Below are positions 1 to 5,585 of a stretch of 6,010 bases of DNA, in pieces. How positions within the stretch are numbered: position 1 is the first letter of the stretch; the number at the start of each line of letters is the position of its first letter. Under the pieces are notes generated by a model. That model was not told the origin of the DNA. It saw only the letters and a list, made by a program, of their open reading frames with translations, and ran no database searches. The stretch is from Omnitrophica WOR_2 bacterium RIFCSPLOWO2_12_FULL_51_8. Its GTDB lineage: Bacteria > Omnitrophota > Gorgyraeia > Gygaellales > Profunditerraquicolaceae. A program made the translations under genes and the position numbers. Location: positions 1-6,010 of the forward strand of contig MHHD01000075.1 of NCBI GenBank assembly GCA_001805895.1, in the 5' to 3' direction.

Positions 1-129
1 CAAAAATGGTCATTAGTGCTAAAAATCACCTTCCTTTGGTTGTCTTCTCGTCGGACAGGTAAAATCTTAGGAAAATTTTGGCGAAAAAGGCTTGTCAATC
101 ATTTTTTCTCATTTGTTTGAAGATAACCC

Positions 130-157
130 TTGCATTGCTTTGATTTTATGATATAAT
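130..157 (+). promoter_or_regulatory. Sigma70-type promoter of the XRE-recombinase unit, extended -10
   Basis: A perfect -10 box TATAAT lies at 152-157, preceded by TG at 149-150, which makes an extended -10. The -35 box TTGCAT (130-135) matches TTGACA at four of six positions and sits 16 bp upstream. Transcription would start near 164, leaving a leader of only about 20 bases before the ATG at 183. The TTGAAG at 117-122 is too far from the -10 to serve as the -35. Confidence 0.75.
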
Positions 158-166
158 TGTTTGCTG

Positions 167-173
167 AAAGGAG
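167..173 (+). promoter_or_regulatory. Ribosome binding site that selects the second ATG
   Basis: AAAGGAG lies 9 bases before the ATG at 183 but only 3 bases before the in-frame ATG at 177. Spacing of 3 is too short for efficient initiation, so the start at 183 is preferred. Confidence 0.7.
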
Positions 174-182
174 CGGATGCCA

Positions 183-977
183 ATGGCTAAAAAAGCTAAA
201 CCAGAATATCCATTTGGTCAATTTCTAAAACTTCTGCGAGAAAAAAAAGGCGTCAGTTTATTGGACGTAGAGAAAGCGACTGGCATGTCAAACGCCTATC
301 TATCGCAATTAGAGACGGGCGCACGAAGAAGACTTCCCCCTCCTGATCGGCTTAAGTTATTAGCTAATTATTACAATGTTTCAGTAAAAGAACTTTTGGC
401 TATGGCAGGGTACTATGAGCCTAAAGAGATTAAAGAAACTTTTGAAGAAAGAACCAATAAGGCTTTCCTGCATGTTATTTCCGACCCTCAATTCAGCACC
501 GGGCCCCGTATTGACCCAAAAGAAATTAGCTTGGATGTTAAACGGTTCGTCCTGGAAATGTATGCATATAATGTCAAAAAATCTTCCTTTCTAGTGACTC
601 CCCAGGCTGCTGGAACAGTTGTCGAAAAGAACATTGTGAAGACGTTGAGATGGAAAACTGAAGAGGCAATCCGTGATACTTATAAGTCTGGCGCCAAAAC
701 CTATATTCGCTACCGGGTCCGTGTAACTTGCACTGAAACCGAAGGTGAGTTAGATGAAGAGAAATTTTATTTTGAAGGTGCAAAACTAGGCACTGAGAAA
801 ATTATTCAAACAGCCACTGGAGAAGGGGTTTATGAAGAAAATGCTGCTAACTCTCACGGATATGAAGCCTTCTTGTTAATCAAAGCCACTGATATTGCCG
901 TGAGAAATGCACTTCCTAAAATCAAAGGGGCCAATTGGGCATCTATAGTTAGGCCGTCATGGGGTGATGAAATATGA
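183..977 (+). CDS. XRE-family HTH protein with an unrecognised C-terminal domain
   Basis: A 264-residue protein. Residues about 10-77 form a Cro/C1-type helix-turn-helix: helix 2 around LLDVEKATGM, recognition helix around SNAYLSQLETG (36-46), then an RRRLPPPDRL stretch and a closing helix. The remaining 185 residues are too long for a plain phage-type repressor, and I do not see a peptidase motif. They include a strand-rich segment (YIRYRVRVTCTETEGEL), a TATGEG turn and a helix ending IAVRNALPKI. This order loosely recalls small phage-encoded single-strand-annealing or Rad52-like proteins, which is a weak impression only. The start at 183 is chosen over 177 from ribosome-site spacing. The last codons overlap the recombinase start (ATGA), so translation of the two is coupled. 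Likely role: control of the recombinase promoter, possibly also help in recombination. The HTH is secure; the function of the C-terminal half is unknown. Confidence 0.85.
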   Translation: MAKKAKPEYPFGQFLKLLREKKGVSLLDVEKATGMSNAYLSQLETGARRRLPPPDRLKLLANYYNVSVKELLAMAGYYEPKEIKETFEERTNKAFLHVISDPQFSTGPRIDPKEISLDVKRFVLEMYAYNVKKSSFLVTPQAAGTVVEKNIVKTLRWKTEEAIRDTYKSGAKTYIRYRVRVTCTETEGELDEEKFYFEGAKLGTEKIIQTATGEGVYEENAANSHGYEAFLLIKATDIAVRNALPKIKGANWASIVRPSWGDEI

Positions 978-2566
978 ACGTCGCACTCTACGCAAGGGTG
1001 TCATCAGAAAAACAAGCTGAAAACGACCTCTCCATAGCCGCGCAGCTAAAAGCCCTACGCGAGCATGCGCAGAAAAACAGCTGGATCGTATGCAAGGAGT
1101 TTATTGACGAGGCTGAAAGCGCCCGCACTGCGGATAGGCCTGCTTTTCAGGAAATGATCTCCTATTCTAAGAAAAAAGAAAAGCTTTTTGAAATCATCCT
1201 CATCTGGAAGTTCTCCCGCTTTGCCAGAAACCGCGAAGACGCCATTATCTATAAATCCCTTCTTAGAAAACACGGAGTATCAGTTATCTCAATCAATGAG
1301 CAGGTCGATGATACTCCCTCAGGGAAACTCTTAGAAGGCATTATTGAAGTAATGGATGAATTTTACTCCTCTAACCTTGCCCAGGATACTATTCGCGGGC
1401 TTAAGGAGAATGCAGGCAGAGGATTTCAAAACGGAGCAGCGCCTTTAGGCTATAAGATCAAGAATGTCATGGATGGAAACGTGCAAAGGTCCAAGCTTGA
1501 GCCGGATGAGAACTTTGCTCCACTTGTAAAACGTATATTCCAGATGAGCATGGATAACATAGGCATAAAGGAAATTGCTAAAACATTTAACAGCGAAGGC
1601 CTAAAGACTAACAAAGGTAAGCCTTGGGGAACCACTACTATTGCCTATATCTTGAAGAACGAAGCATATACAGGAACGCTGCTCTGGAATAAAATAAGCA
1701 AATACCGCAAGAATCAACCTCATGACATCGTGAGGGTTGAAAATAACCACCCCGCTATCATAAACAAGCAGACCTTCCTAGCTGTCCAGAAGCTAATCAA
1801 CGAAAGAAGCCCAAAGATACTGCATCCCAGGCGAGTAGCAAGCGATTATCTCTTAAGCGGGCTTATCTACTGCGGTAAATGTGGCCTTAAGCTGGTGGGA
1901 AGCTCTGCCAAATCAGGCAAATTCTTCTATTATGCCTGTCAGAATCATGTAAAACGAGGTAAAGATATCTGCAGATTAAAGTTGATTAATAAAGAGGTTG
2001 TCGAGCGGTTGGTTATAGATACCCTCAAAAACAATGTCCTGACCGAAGAAAATATTATGGGGCTTATTGACCTTGTCCTAGATGAGCTGAACCAGAATAG
2101 AGTAACCGTTCAGGAAGAGCTCAATACCCTAAACAGCCAGCTGGAAACGCTACGAGGAAAACTTGGGAGGCTCTATGCTGCCATCGAAACCGGGAAAGTA
2201 AGTATAGGCGATCTCGCGCCGCGTATAAAAGAACTTAAGAACCAAATGGATATTTTAGAGATAAAGAAGCTGGAGGTGCTGGAGAAAGCTGACTCTCCGA
2301 AAACCCTGCCTTTTGAACCTGCCAAGATTAAGTTTTTTGTAGAAGACTTGTGCGCCCTTCTTAGAAAAGGCACGTTAGTTGAACAAAAGGGCTTCCTGCG
2401 TACCTTTATCAAGCGAATTGAGGTTCATCCGCCTAAAATAGTCATAGAATATGTCCTGCCTTTAAAAACAGCCAAGGCAGAACGCCTCATAAGAGAAGTT
2501 CTGCCTATGGAACAGTTTGGCTGCCCCGCATGGAATCGAACCATGATAGTCAGATCCAGAATCTGA
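974..2566 (+). CDS. Large serine recombinase (site-specific integrase/excisionase)
   Basis: A 530-residue protein with the complete large-serine-recombinase layout. The N-terminal resolvase domain (about 1-145) carries YARVSSEKQ with the expected nucleophile Ser10 and flanking Arg8, and the KFSRFARN motif (79-86). A recombinase DNA-binding domain follows (about 155-275, with GAAPLGYKI and LKNEAYTGTLLWNK). A zinc ribbon has Cys300, Cys303, Cys322 and Cys333. A coiled coil spans about 370-440, the segment that in this family governs synapsis direction. The enzyme cuts both attachment sites, links to the DNA through the serine, and rotates strands to integrate or excise. The ATG overlaps the previous stop, and GGTGAT at 963-968 gives a good ribosome site 5 bases upstream. 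Odd: residues 516-530 (GCPAWNRTMIVRSRI) are the antisense of the tRNA-Gln gene, so the natural C-terminus depends on the attachment site. All key residues look intact. Confidence 0.95.
   Translation: MNVALYARVSSEKQAENDLSIAAQLKALREHAQKNSWIVCKEFIDEAESARTADRPAFQEMISYSKKKEKLFEIILIWKFSRFARNREDAIIYKSLLRKHGVSVISINEQVDDTPSGKLLEGIIEVMDEFYSSNLAQDTIRGLKENAGRGFQNGAAPLGYKIKNVMDGNVQRSKLEPDENFAPLVKRIFQMSMDNIGIKEIAKTFNSEGLKTNKGKPWGTTTIAYILKNEAYTGTLLWNKISKYRKNQPHDIVRVENNHPAIINKQTFLAVQKLINERSPKILHPRRVASDYLLSGLIYCGKCGLKLVGSSAKSGKFFYYACQNHVKRGKDICRLKLINKEVVERLVIDTLKNNVLTEENIMGLIDLVLDELNQNRVTVQEELNTLNSQLETLRGKLGRLYAAIETGKVSIGDLAPRIKELKNQMDILEIKKLEVLEKADSPKTLPFEPAKIKFFVEDLCALLRKGTLVEQKGFLRTFIKRIEVHPPKIVIEYVLPLKTAKAERLIREVLPMEQFGCPAWNRTMIVRSRI
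2464..2506 (-). terminator. Terminator-like hairpin downstream of tRNA-Gln, inside the recombinase 3' end
   Basis: Read on the minus strand, a perfect 9-bp stem AGGCAGAAC / GTTCTGCCT (2498-2506 with 2475-2483) closes a 14-base loop that can add a small CTC/GAG helix. Five T residues (2468-2464) follow after a 6-base gap. The position, 11 bases past the encoded CCA, suits termination of the gltX-lipoprotein-tRNA transcript. The gap before the T run is longer than ideal. The same inverted repeat could instead be a recombinase binding arm at the attachment site. Confidence 0.45.
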
Positions 2567-2592
2567 AGTCCTACCGATTAGACGACAGGGCA
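2518..2592 (-). tRNA. tRNA-Gln, anticodon CUG, CCA encoded
   Basis: The 72-base body (2592 down to 2521) folds as a full cloverleaf. The acceptor stem is TGCCCTG with CGGGGCA (one U-G pair). The D stem is GTCT/GGAC around AATCGGTA. The anticodon stem is TCAGA/TCTGA around TTCTGGA, giving anticodon CTG. The variable loop is CTAT, and the T stem CATGG/CCATG encloses TTCGATT. The U1-A72 pair and discriminator G73 are typical of bacterial tRNA-Gln. CCA is encoded at 2520-2518. The 5' end lies six bases after the lipoprotein stop and I see no convincing promoter in that gap or just upstream, so it is probably cut from the gltX transcript by RNase P. The recombinase frame enters the gene from the opposite strand, marking this tRNA as the probable integration target. 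Confidence 0.95.
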
Positions 2593-2598
2593 ATAAAT

Positions 2599-2811
2599 TT
2601 ACCAGAGGTTCTTTCTGATCCAGTCATCTACCCCCATGATGAAGCCGGCTGTGTCGGTAGAGTCCTTGACCGCGCCCTTGCCGATCCCTTCGGCCGTAGC
2701 CCCCAGCCCGGTACCGATGCCCTTCACCGCTCCGGTAGATGTCTCGCAGCCGGCAAACGTAACCGCTGCCAAAAATAATAACAGCGCTAAGAAAACTCTC
2801 TTTTCCTGCAT
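2599..2811 (-). CDS. Small glycine-rich lipoprotein
   Basis: A 70-residue protein. A short basic N-terminus (MQEKR), a hydrophobic segment at residues 6-20 and FAGC ending at Cys22 form a lipoprotein signal peptide. Phe at the -3 position is less usual than Leu, but the rest fits, so the mature protein of 49 residues should be lipid-anchored at Cys22. The mature part is rich in Gly and Ala, with near-mirror pieces GAVKGIG and GIGKGAVKD, then a more polar tail ending DDWIRKNLW. I do not recognise a named family. The ATG at 2811 is chosen because AAAGGAG at 2824-2818 stands 6 bases before it; an ATG at 2832 in the same frame would lie inside gltX. The start shares one base with the gltX stop (TGATG), so it is probably translated by coupling to gltX. 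Cell-envelope location is predicted; the role is unknown. Confidence 0.8.
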   Translation of the reverse strand: MQEKRVFLALLLFLAAVTFAGCETSTGAVKGIGTGLGATAEGIGKGAVKDSTDTAGFIMGVDDWIRKNLW

Positions 2812-4109
2812 CAGCAACTCCTTTCTGCCCATTTCAGCAGTCTTTTTTTGGTGCGCCCCAGGCCAAGATAGTAGATTACCTCGAACAGCCCCGGACCGAC
2901 GGTCTTGCCGGTAAGCGCCACCCTGATTGGATGAACTAATTTCCTGGTTTCTAGATTCAATTCTGCCGCCAGTTCCCGGAAACAGGCCTCGATGCCGGCA
3001 ACATCGAATACCTTTAGCCCCTCCAGCCGCTGGATAAAAAGTTTAAATTCCCGGGAGAGGTCTGTTTTAAGGAATTTTTCCTCCAGGGCGGGCTCTACCG
3101 TAATCTCTTCCAGAAAGAAGAAATCCGCCCAATCGCAGAAATCATTGACCTTGCTCAAGCGCGGCTGGAATAATTTTACCAGAGAAACTAAGTAACTTCT
3201 ATCAAAATTATTTTGCGGGATATATTTCCTGCCGATTAACTGCGGGATGATTTCATCAGTAAGTTTTTCTACATCCATAACCTTTAAGTGCTGGTTATTT
3301 ATCCAGTCTAATTTTTTTAAATCGAAGGCGGCCGCGGTTTTATTCACTGCCTTAAGATCAAATAATTTAATCGCCTCGCGGATATCGATAACCTCGCGGT
3401 TTTCGCCCGGTGACCAGCTTAAGAGCAGGAGATAATTCACCAGCGCCGGAGCCAGGTATCCCAGGGCCCGGAATTCGCTGATCGCCGTTGCCCCGGTGCG
3501 CTTGGAAAGCCGGCCCCCCTCCATACCTAAGATCAGCGGCAGGTGGGCAAAGTAAGGCGGGTCGAATCCCAGCGCCTGATACATCATGACCTGCTTTGGC
3601 GTATTGGAAATATGGTCATCGCCGCGGATGACATGCGTAATACGCATATCCGCGTCGTCCACCACGCAGGCGAAATTATAGGCAGGCGTGCCGTCAGACT
3701 TGATCAGGACTTGGTCCTTGATCACGCCGGCATCAAACTCTATCTCTCCGCGGATCAAATCATTTATCTTTATCTTCTGCGGAGAGACCCGATAAATAAT
3801 TGCTTCGCCTTTCTCGCTCTTTTCCAGATAGGCCTTGCCATCCTGCAGCAGCTGCTCGGCACGGCCGCGGTAAAGCGCGGAGCGCCCGCTCTGGTAATAG
3901 ATCCCATCCCAGGAAAACCCCAGCCACTCCAGGCTGCCCAGGATCTCAGCGACGAATTCTTTGCGGGAGCGCGCCTCGTCGGTGTCTTCGATCCTCAGGA
4001 TAAATTTTCCCTGCTGGGCCTTTGCATACAGCCAGTTAAATAGGGCGGTACGGGCGCCGCCGATATGCAGATTTCCCGTCGGCGACGGCGCGAAGCGAAC
4101 CCTCACCAT
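2811..4109 (-). CDS. gltX: Glutamyl-tRNA synthetase, short form
   Basis: A class I aminoacyl-tRNA synthetase that attaches glutamate to tRNA-Glu and, in bacteria without GlnRS, also to tRNA-Gln. Residues 6-20 hold the PSPTGNLHIGGAR signature with HIGG at 15-18; RLSKR (200-204) is the KMSKS-type loop; ITHVIRGDDHISNTP (157-171) is the conserved connective block; the C-terminal HPIRVALTGKTVGPGLFEVI is the typical anticodon-binding end. At 432 residues it is about 50 shorter than usual. Between Tyr94 and Ile104 only nine residues stand where relatives such as the Bacillus enzyme have close to 50, so the subdomain that is often zinc-binding (Cys-x-Cys) is absent. The frame is unbroken, so this is a real deletion variant rather than a frameshift. 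An AGGAGG site sits 5 bases before the ATG, and a palindromic repeat lies just upstream. tRNA-Gln follows in the same direction. Confidence 0.95.
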   Translation of the reverse strand: MVRVRFAPSPTGNLHIGGARTALFNWLYAKAQQGKFILRIEDTDEARSRKEFVAEILGSLEWLGFSWDGIYYQSGRSALYRGRAEQLLQDGKAYLEKSEKGEAIIYRVSPQKIKINDLIRGEIEFDAGVIKDQVLIKSDGTPAYNFACVVDDADMRITHVIRGDDHISNTPKQVMMYQALGFDPPYFAHLPLILGMEGGRLSKRTGATAISEFRALGYLAPALVNYLLLLSWSPGENREVIDIREAIKLFDLKAVNKTAAAFDLKKLDWINNQHLKVMDVEKLTDEIIPQLIGRKYIPQNNFDRSYLVSLVKLFQPRLSKVNDFCDWADFFFLEEITVEPALEEKFLKTDLSREFKLFIQRLEGLKVFDVAGIEACFRELAAELNLETRKLVHPIRVALTGKTVGPGLFEVIYYLGLGRTKKRLLKWAERSC

Positions 4110-4114
4110 TACTT

Positions 4115-4120
4115 CCTCCT
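4115..4120 (-). promoter_or_regulatory. gltX: Strong ribosome binding site of gltX, partly inside a repeat arm
   Basis: AGGAGG, read from 4120 to 4115, lies 5 bases before the gltX ATG. Its first four bases belong to the CGAAGGA arm of the repeat at 4117-4169, so a folded repeat would cover part of it. Confidence 0.8.
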
Positions 4121-4169
4121 TCGGTGAAGCCCTGAGCGAGCGAGGCCGAAAGCCGAGCGAGTCGAAGGA
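4117..4169. repeat. REP-like palindromic repeat between korC and gltX
   Basis: This stretch fills most of the 73-base gap between the gamma-subunit gene and gltX. It is bounded by a perfect 7-bp inverted pair, TCCTTCG (4117-4123) and CGAAGGA (4163-4169). Inside lie a repeated GAGCGAGC motif and a small GGC-CGAAA-GCC hairpin. The wording (CCTGAGCGAGCGA ... CGAGTCGAAGG) resembles interspersed palindromic repeats I recall from many environmental genomes, which would make it a dispersed element rather than a local regulator. It has no T run, so it is not a good intrinsic terminator. Confidence 0.6.
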
Positions 4170-4182
4170 CGGACCCTATTCA

Positions 4183-4713
4183 TCAGGTCAGTCTCCCCCA
4201 GCCCAAGAGCGCTTTTTTATTGATTTCTACCAGGCCGCCCCTGCCGGAAGGGGCAATCTCCTGGATAACAGCTAAGACGCTTTTTAGCGCCACGGTTTTC
4301 TTTTGTCTCAGGTAGCATCCCAGGGCAGAGATGTTCGCCACTTTGACATTGCCCAGCCCGGCGGCAATATCGGTGAAAGGGAAAGACAGTAGTTTTACCC
4401 GTGCTGCGCGCTTCTCTCGGGCTAAAGAGCTGTTCAGCACCAGCAGCCCCCCGGGCTTTAGCCGTTGCTTAAACTTTGCCAGCGACGGGGCATTCATAAT
4501 GATCAGGGCATCGGCCTGGCCGATATAGGGCGAGCCGACTTCCCGGCTGGAGATAGTTACCATGCAATAAGCCGTGCCGCCGCGCACCTCCGCCCCGTAA
4601 CAGGGGAGCCAGGTGACGAATTTATTTTCCTTCATCGCCGCCAGGCTTAAGACTTTGCCTAAAAGCATAATCCCCTGCCCTCCTGAACCGGCGATTATAA
4701 TGCGCTCTAACAT
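4183..4713 (-). CDS. korC: 2-oxoacid:ferredoxin oxidoreductase, gamma subunit
   Basis: A 176-residue protein, normal length for the gamma subunit. The N-terminal IIIAGSGGQGIMLLG has the GSGGQG motif (9-14) of this family; PCYGAEVRGGTA (37-48) and NISALGCYL (127-135) are further conserved blocks. With the alpha and beta subunits it oxidatively decarboxylates a 2-oxoacid to acyl-CoA, passing electrons to ferredoxin, or runs the reverse CO2-fixing reaction. It starts 3 bases after the beta-subunit stop with only a weak, distant AGGAAG site, so it is probably translated by coupling. The substrate (2-oxoglutarate, branched-chain 2-oxoacids or another) cannot be told from the sequence, and the kor name is provisional; a vor-type enzyme is equally possible. 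Confidence 0.9.
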   Translation of the reverse strand: MLERIIIAGSGGQGIMLLGKVLSLAAMKENKFVTWLPCYGAEVRGGTAYCMVTISSREVGSPYIGQADALIIMNAPSLAKFKQRLKPGGLLVLNSSLAREKRAARVKLLSFPFTDIAAGLGNVKVANISALGCYLRQKKTVALKSVLAVIQEIAPSGRGGLVEINKKALLGWGRLT

Positions 4714-4716
4714 CTC

Positions 4717-5445
4717 TTACTTAATTCTTCCTAAAGGGAACTCTTTTACCATCACGTCCCTCACCCAATCCAGCGCCTCTCTGCAAGATAAACCCCAGTA
4801 GGTCGGGCAGGGCGAAAGGACTTCTACCAGGGAAAAACCGGTATTTTCCATCTGGTTTCGGAAGGCCCGACTAACCGCCTTTTTGGCCTTCACCACTTCC
4901 GGCGGCGCATGCAGGGAAACCCGCGCCAGATATTTTACTCCCGGCAGGATTTTCAGTATTTCGCAAATCTTAAGCGGAGCGCCATGCAAGCGCTCTTCCC
5001 TACCTTGCGGGGTAGTCGCGGTTTTCTGCCCTAAGAGAGTTGTGGGGGCCATCTGCCCGCCGGTCATGCCATAGATAGCATTGTTAATAAAAATCACGGT
5101 CAGATTTTCCCCGCGGTTAGCGGCATGGATGGTTTCAGCTGTGCCGATGGCTGCTAAGTCTCCGTCGCCCTGATAAGTAAAAACAATATTCTGCGGCCTG
5201 ACCCTTTTGAGCGCCGCAGCCACTGCCAGGGCCCTGCCGTGCGCCGCTTCGCAGCAGTCAAAATCCCAGTAATCATAGGCCACCACCGCGCAGCCCACCG
5301 GAGTGACGCCGATCACGCGCCCCCTGATGCCCAGTTCGTCCACTGTCTCGGCAATCAGGCGGTGGGCGATGCCGTGGCCGCAGCCAGGGCAGTAGTGCGT
5401 AGGGACTTTACGCAGGGATTTAGGGTGAGTGTATATCTTATGCAT
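4717..5445 (-). CDS. korB: 2-oxoacid:ferredoxin oxidoreductase, beta (thiamine pyrophosphate) subunit
   Basis: A 242-residue protein with the features of the TPP-binding subunit: PTHYCPGCGHG (15-25), AAHGRA (68-72), GDGDLAAIGT (93-102) followed about 20 residues later by NNAIYGMTGGQ (121-131), the GDG...NN diphosphate and metal site, then PTTLLGQKTATTPQGR. CPTYWGLSC near the end is also typical of the Kor/Vor branch. It is at the short end of the family. The ATG at 5445 fits homologue starts, which begin soon before PTHYCPGCGH. Odd: there is no ribosome site, because the GTTACTA repeat array comes within two bases of the ATG. Translation may rely on coupling to korA, on the leader structure, or on a leaderless-like mode. 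Substrate specificity is unresolved between 2-oxoglutarate and branched-chain 2-oxoacids. Confidence 0.93.
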   Translation of the reverse strand: MHKIYTHPKSLRKVPTHYCPGCGHGIAHRLIAETVDELGIRGRVIGVTPVGCAVVAYDYWDFDCCEAAHGRALAVAAALKRVRPQNIVFTYQGDGDLAAIGTAETIHAANRGENLTVIFINNAIYGMTGGQMAPTTLLGQKTATTPQGREERLHGAPLKICEILKILPGVKYLARVSLHAPPEVVKAKKAVSRAFRNQMENTGFSLVEVLSPCPTYWGLSCREALDWVRDVMVKEFPLGRIK

Positions 5446-5483
5446 AGGTTACTATCGGTTACTAATAGTTACTAACGAAGGCT

Positions 5484-5546
5484 AAAAAAAATATAGTCCG
5501 GTTACTAACAGTTACCTGCCTGCCGGCAGGCCTTTCCGGTAACCGG
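5484..5546 (-). terminator. Attenuator-like hairpin with an eight-U tract between korA and korB
   Basis: In the transcript, CCGGTTAC (5546-5539) pairs with GTAACCGG (5505-5498), enclosing the GCCTGCCGGCAGGC hairpin. Six bases later come eight U residues (5491-5484). This is the form of an intrinsic terminator, though the gap is a little long. Because korB follows, it would act as a partial terminator or attenuator. The overlapping 17-bp pairing of the surrounding repeat uses neighbouring bases and may compete or extend the stem. Confidence 0.45.
5518..5531. repeat. Perfect 14-bp palindrome GCCTGCCGGCAGGC
   Basis: A perfect self-complementary sequence centred between 5524 and 5525, at the symmetry centre of the GTTACTA array. 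Palindromes of this wording recur as interspersed repeats in several uncultivated bacterial lineages (recollection, not searched). Confidence 0.8.
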
Positions 5547-5585
5547 TAGTAACTATTAGTAACTAACTTTTTATTTCCCCTCTCG

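Larger units (their letters stand above)
1..2517 (+). mobile_element. Right-hand end of a probable integrated element (XRE gene plus serine recombinase), left end outside the window
   Basis: An XRE-type regulator and a large serine recombinase are transcribed toward the 3' end of a tRNA-Gln gene, which is the usual arrangement of an integrase module beside its attachment site. Base composition changes visibly at the tRNA: the left side, especially 1-800, is A+T-rich, while the right side is G+C-rich and coded wholly on the other strand. The right boundary is put at the encoded CCA end of the tRNA (2518); the crossover itself may lie inside the tRNA, since the recombinase frame runs to 2566. 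The left boundary is not visible, and bases 1-176 contain no copy of the tRNA 3' segment. Alternatively this is a degenerate remnant or a stand-alone recombinase module. The element call is inference from layout. Confidence 0.55.

Noticed and set aside
1..176. A second copy of the tRNA-Gln 3' end (left attachment site) upstream of the XRE gene
   Set aside because: No match to the CCCCGCATGG or GGAATCGAACC segments is present in this stretch, so the left end must lie outside the window.
177..182. In-frame ATG at 177 as the start of the XRE gene
   Set aside because: It is only 3 bases from the AAAGGAG site; the ATG at 183 has suitable spacing of 9.
2530..2778. Plus-strand reading frame of 82 codons beginning MESNHDSQIQNLK
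   Set aside because: It is the antisense of tRNA-Gln and of the lipoprotein gene; that N-terminal wording is a familiar artefact of translated tRNA genes.
2811..2832. Longer lipoprotein start at 2832 inside gltX
   Set aside because: It would put seven extra residues before the signal peptide and ignore the well-placed AAAGGAG serving the ATG at 2811.
3543..4043. Plus-strand reading frame of 166 codons
   Set aside because: It lies entirely antisense to the conserved catalytic part of gltX, with no ribosome site or recognisable domain.
4183..5445. Pyruvate:ferredoxin oxidoreductase as the specific identity of the Kor-like genes
   Set aside because: The subunit layout and the CPTYWGLSC and RPITLWPFP blocks fit the Kor/Vor branch better; exact substrate remains open.
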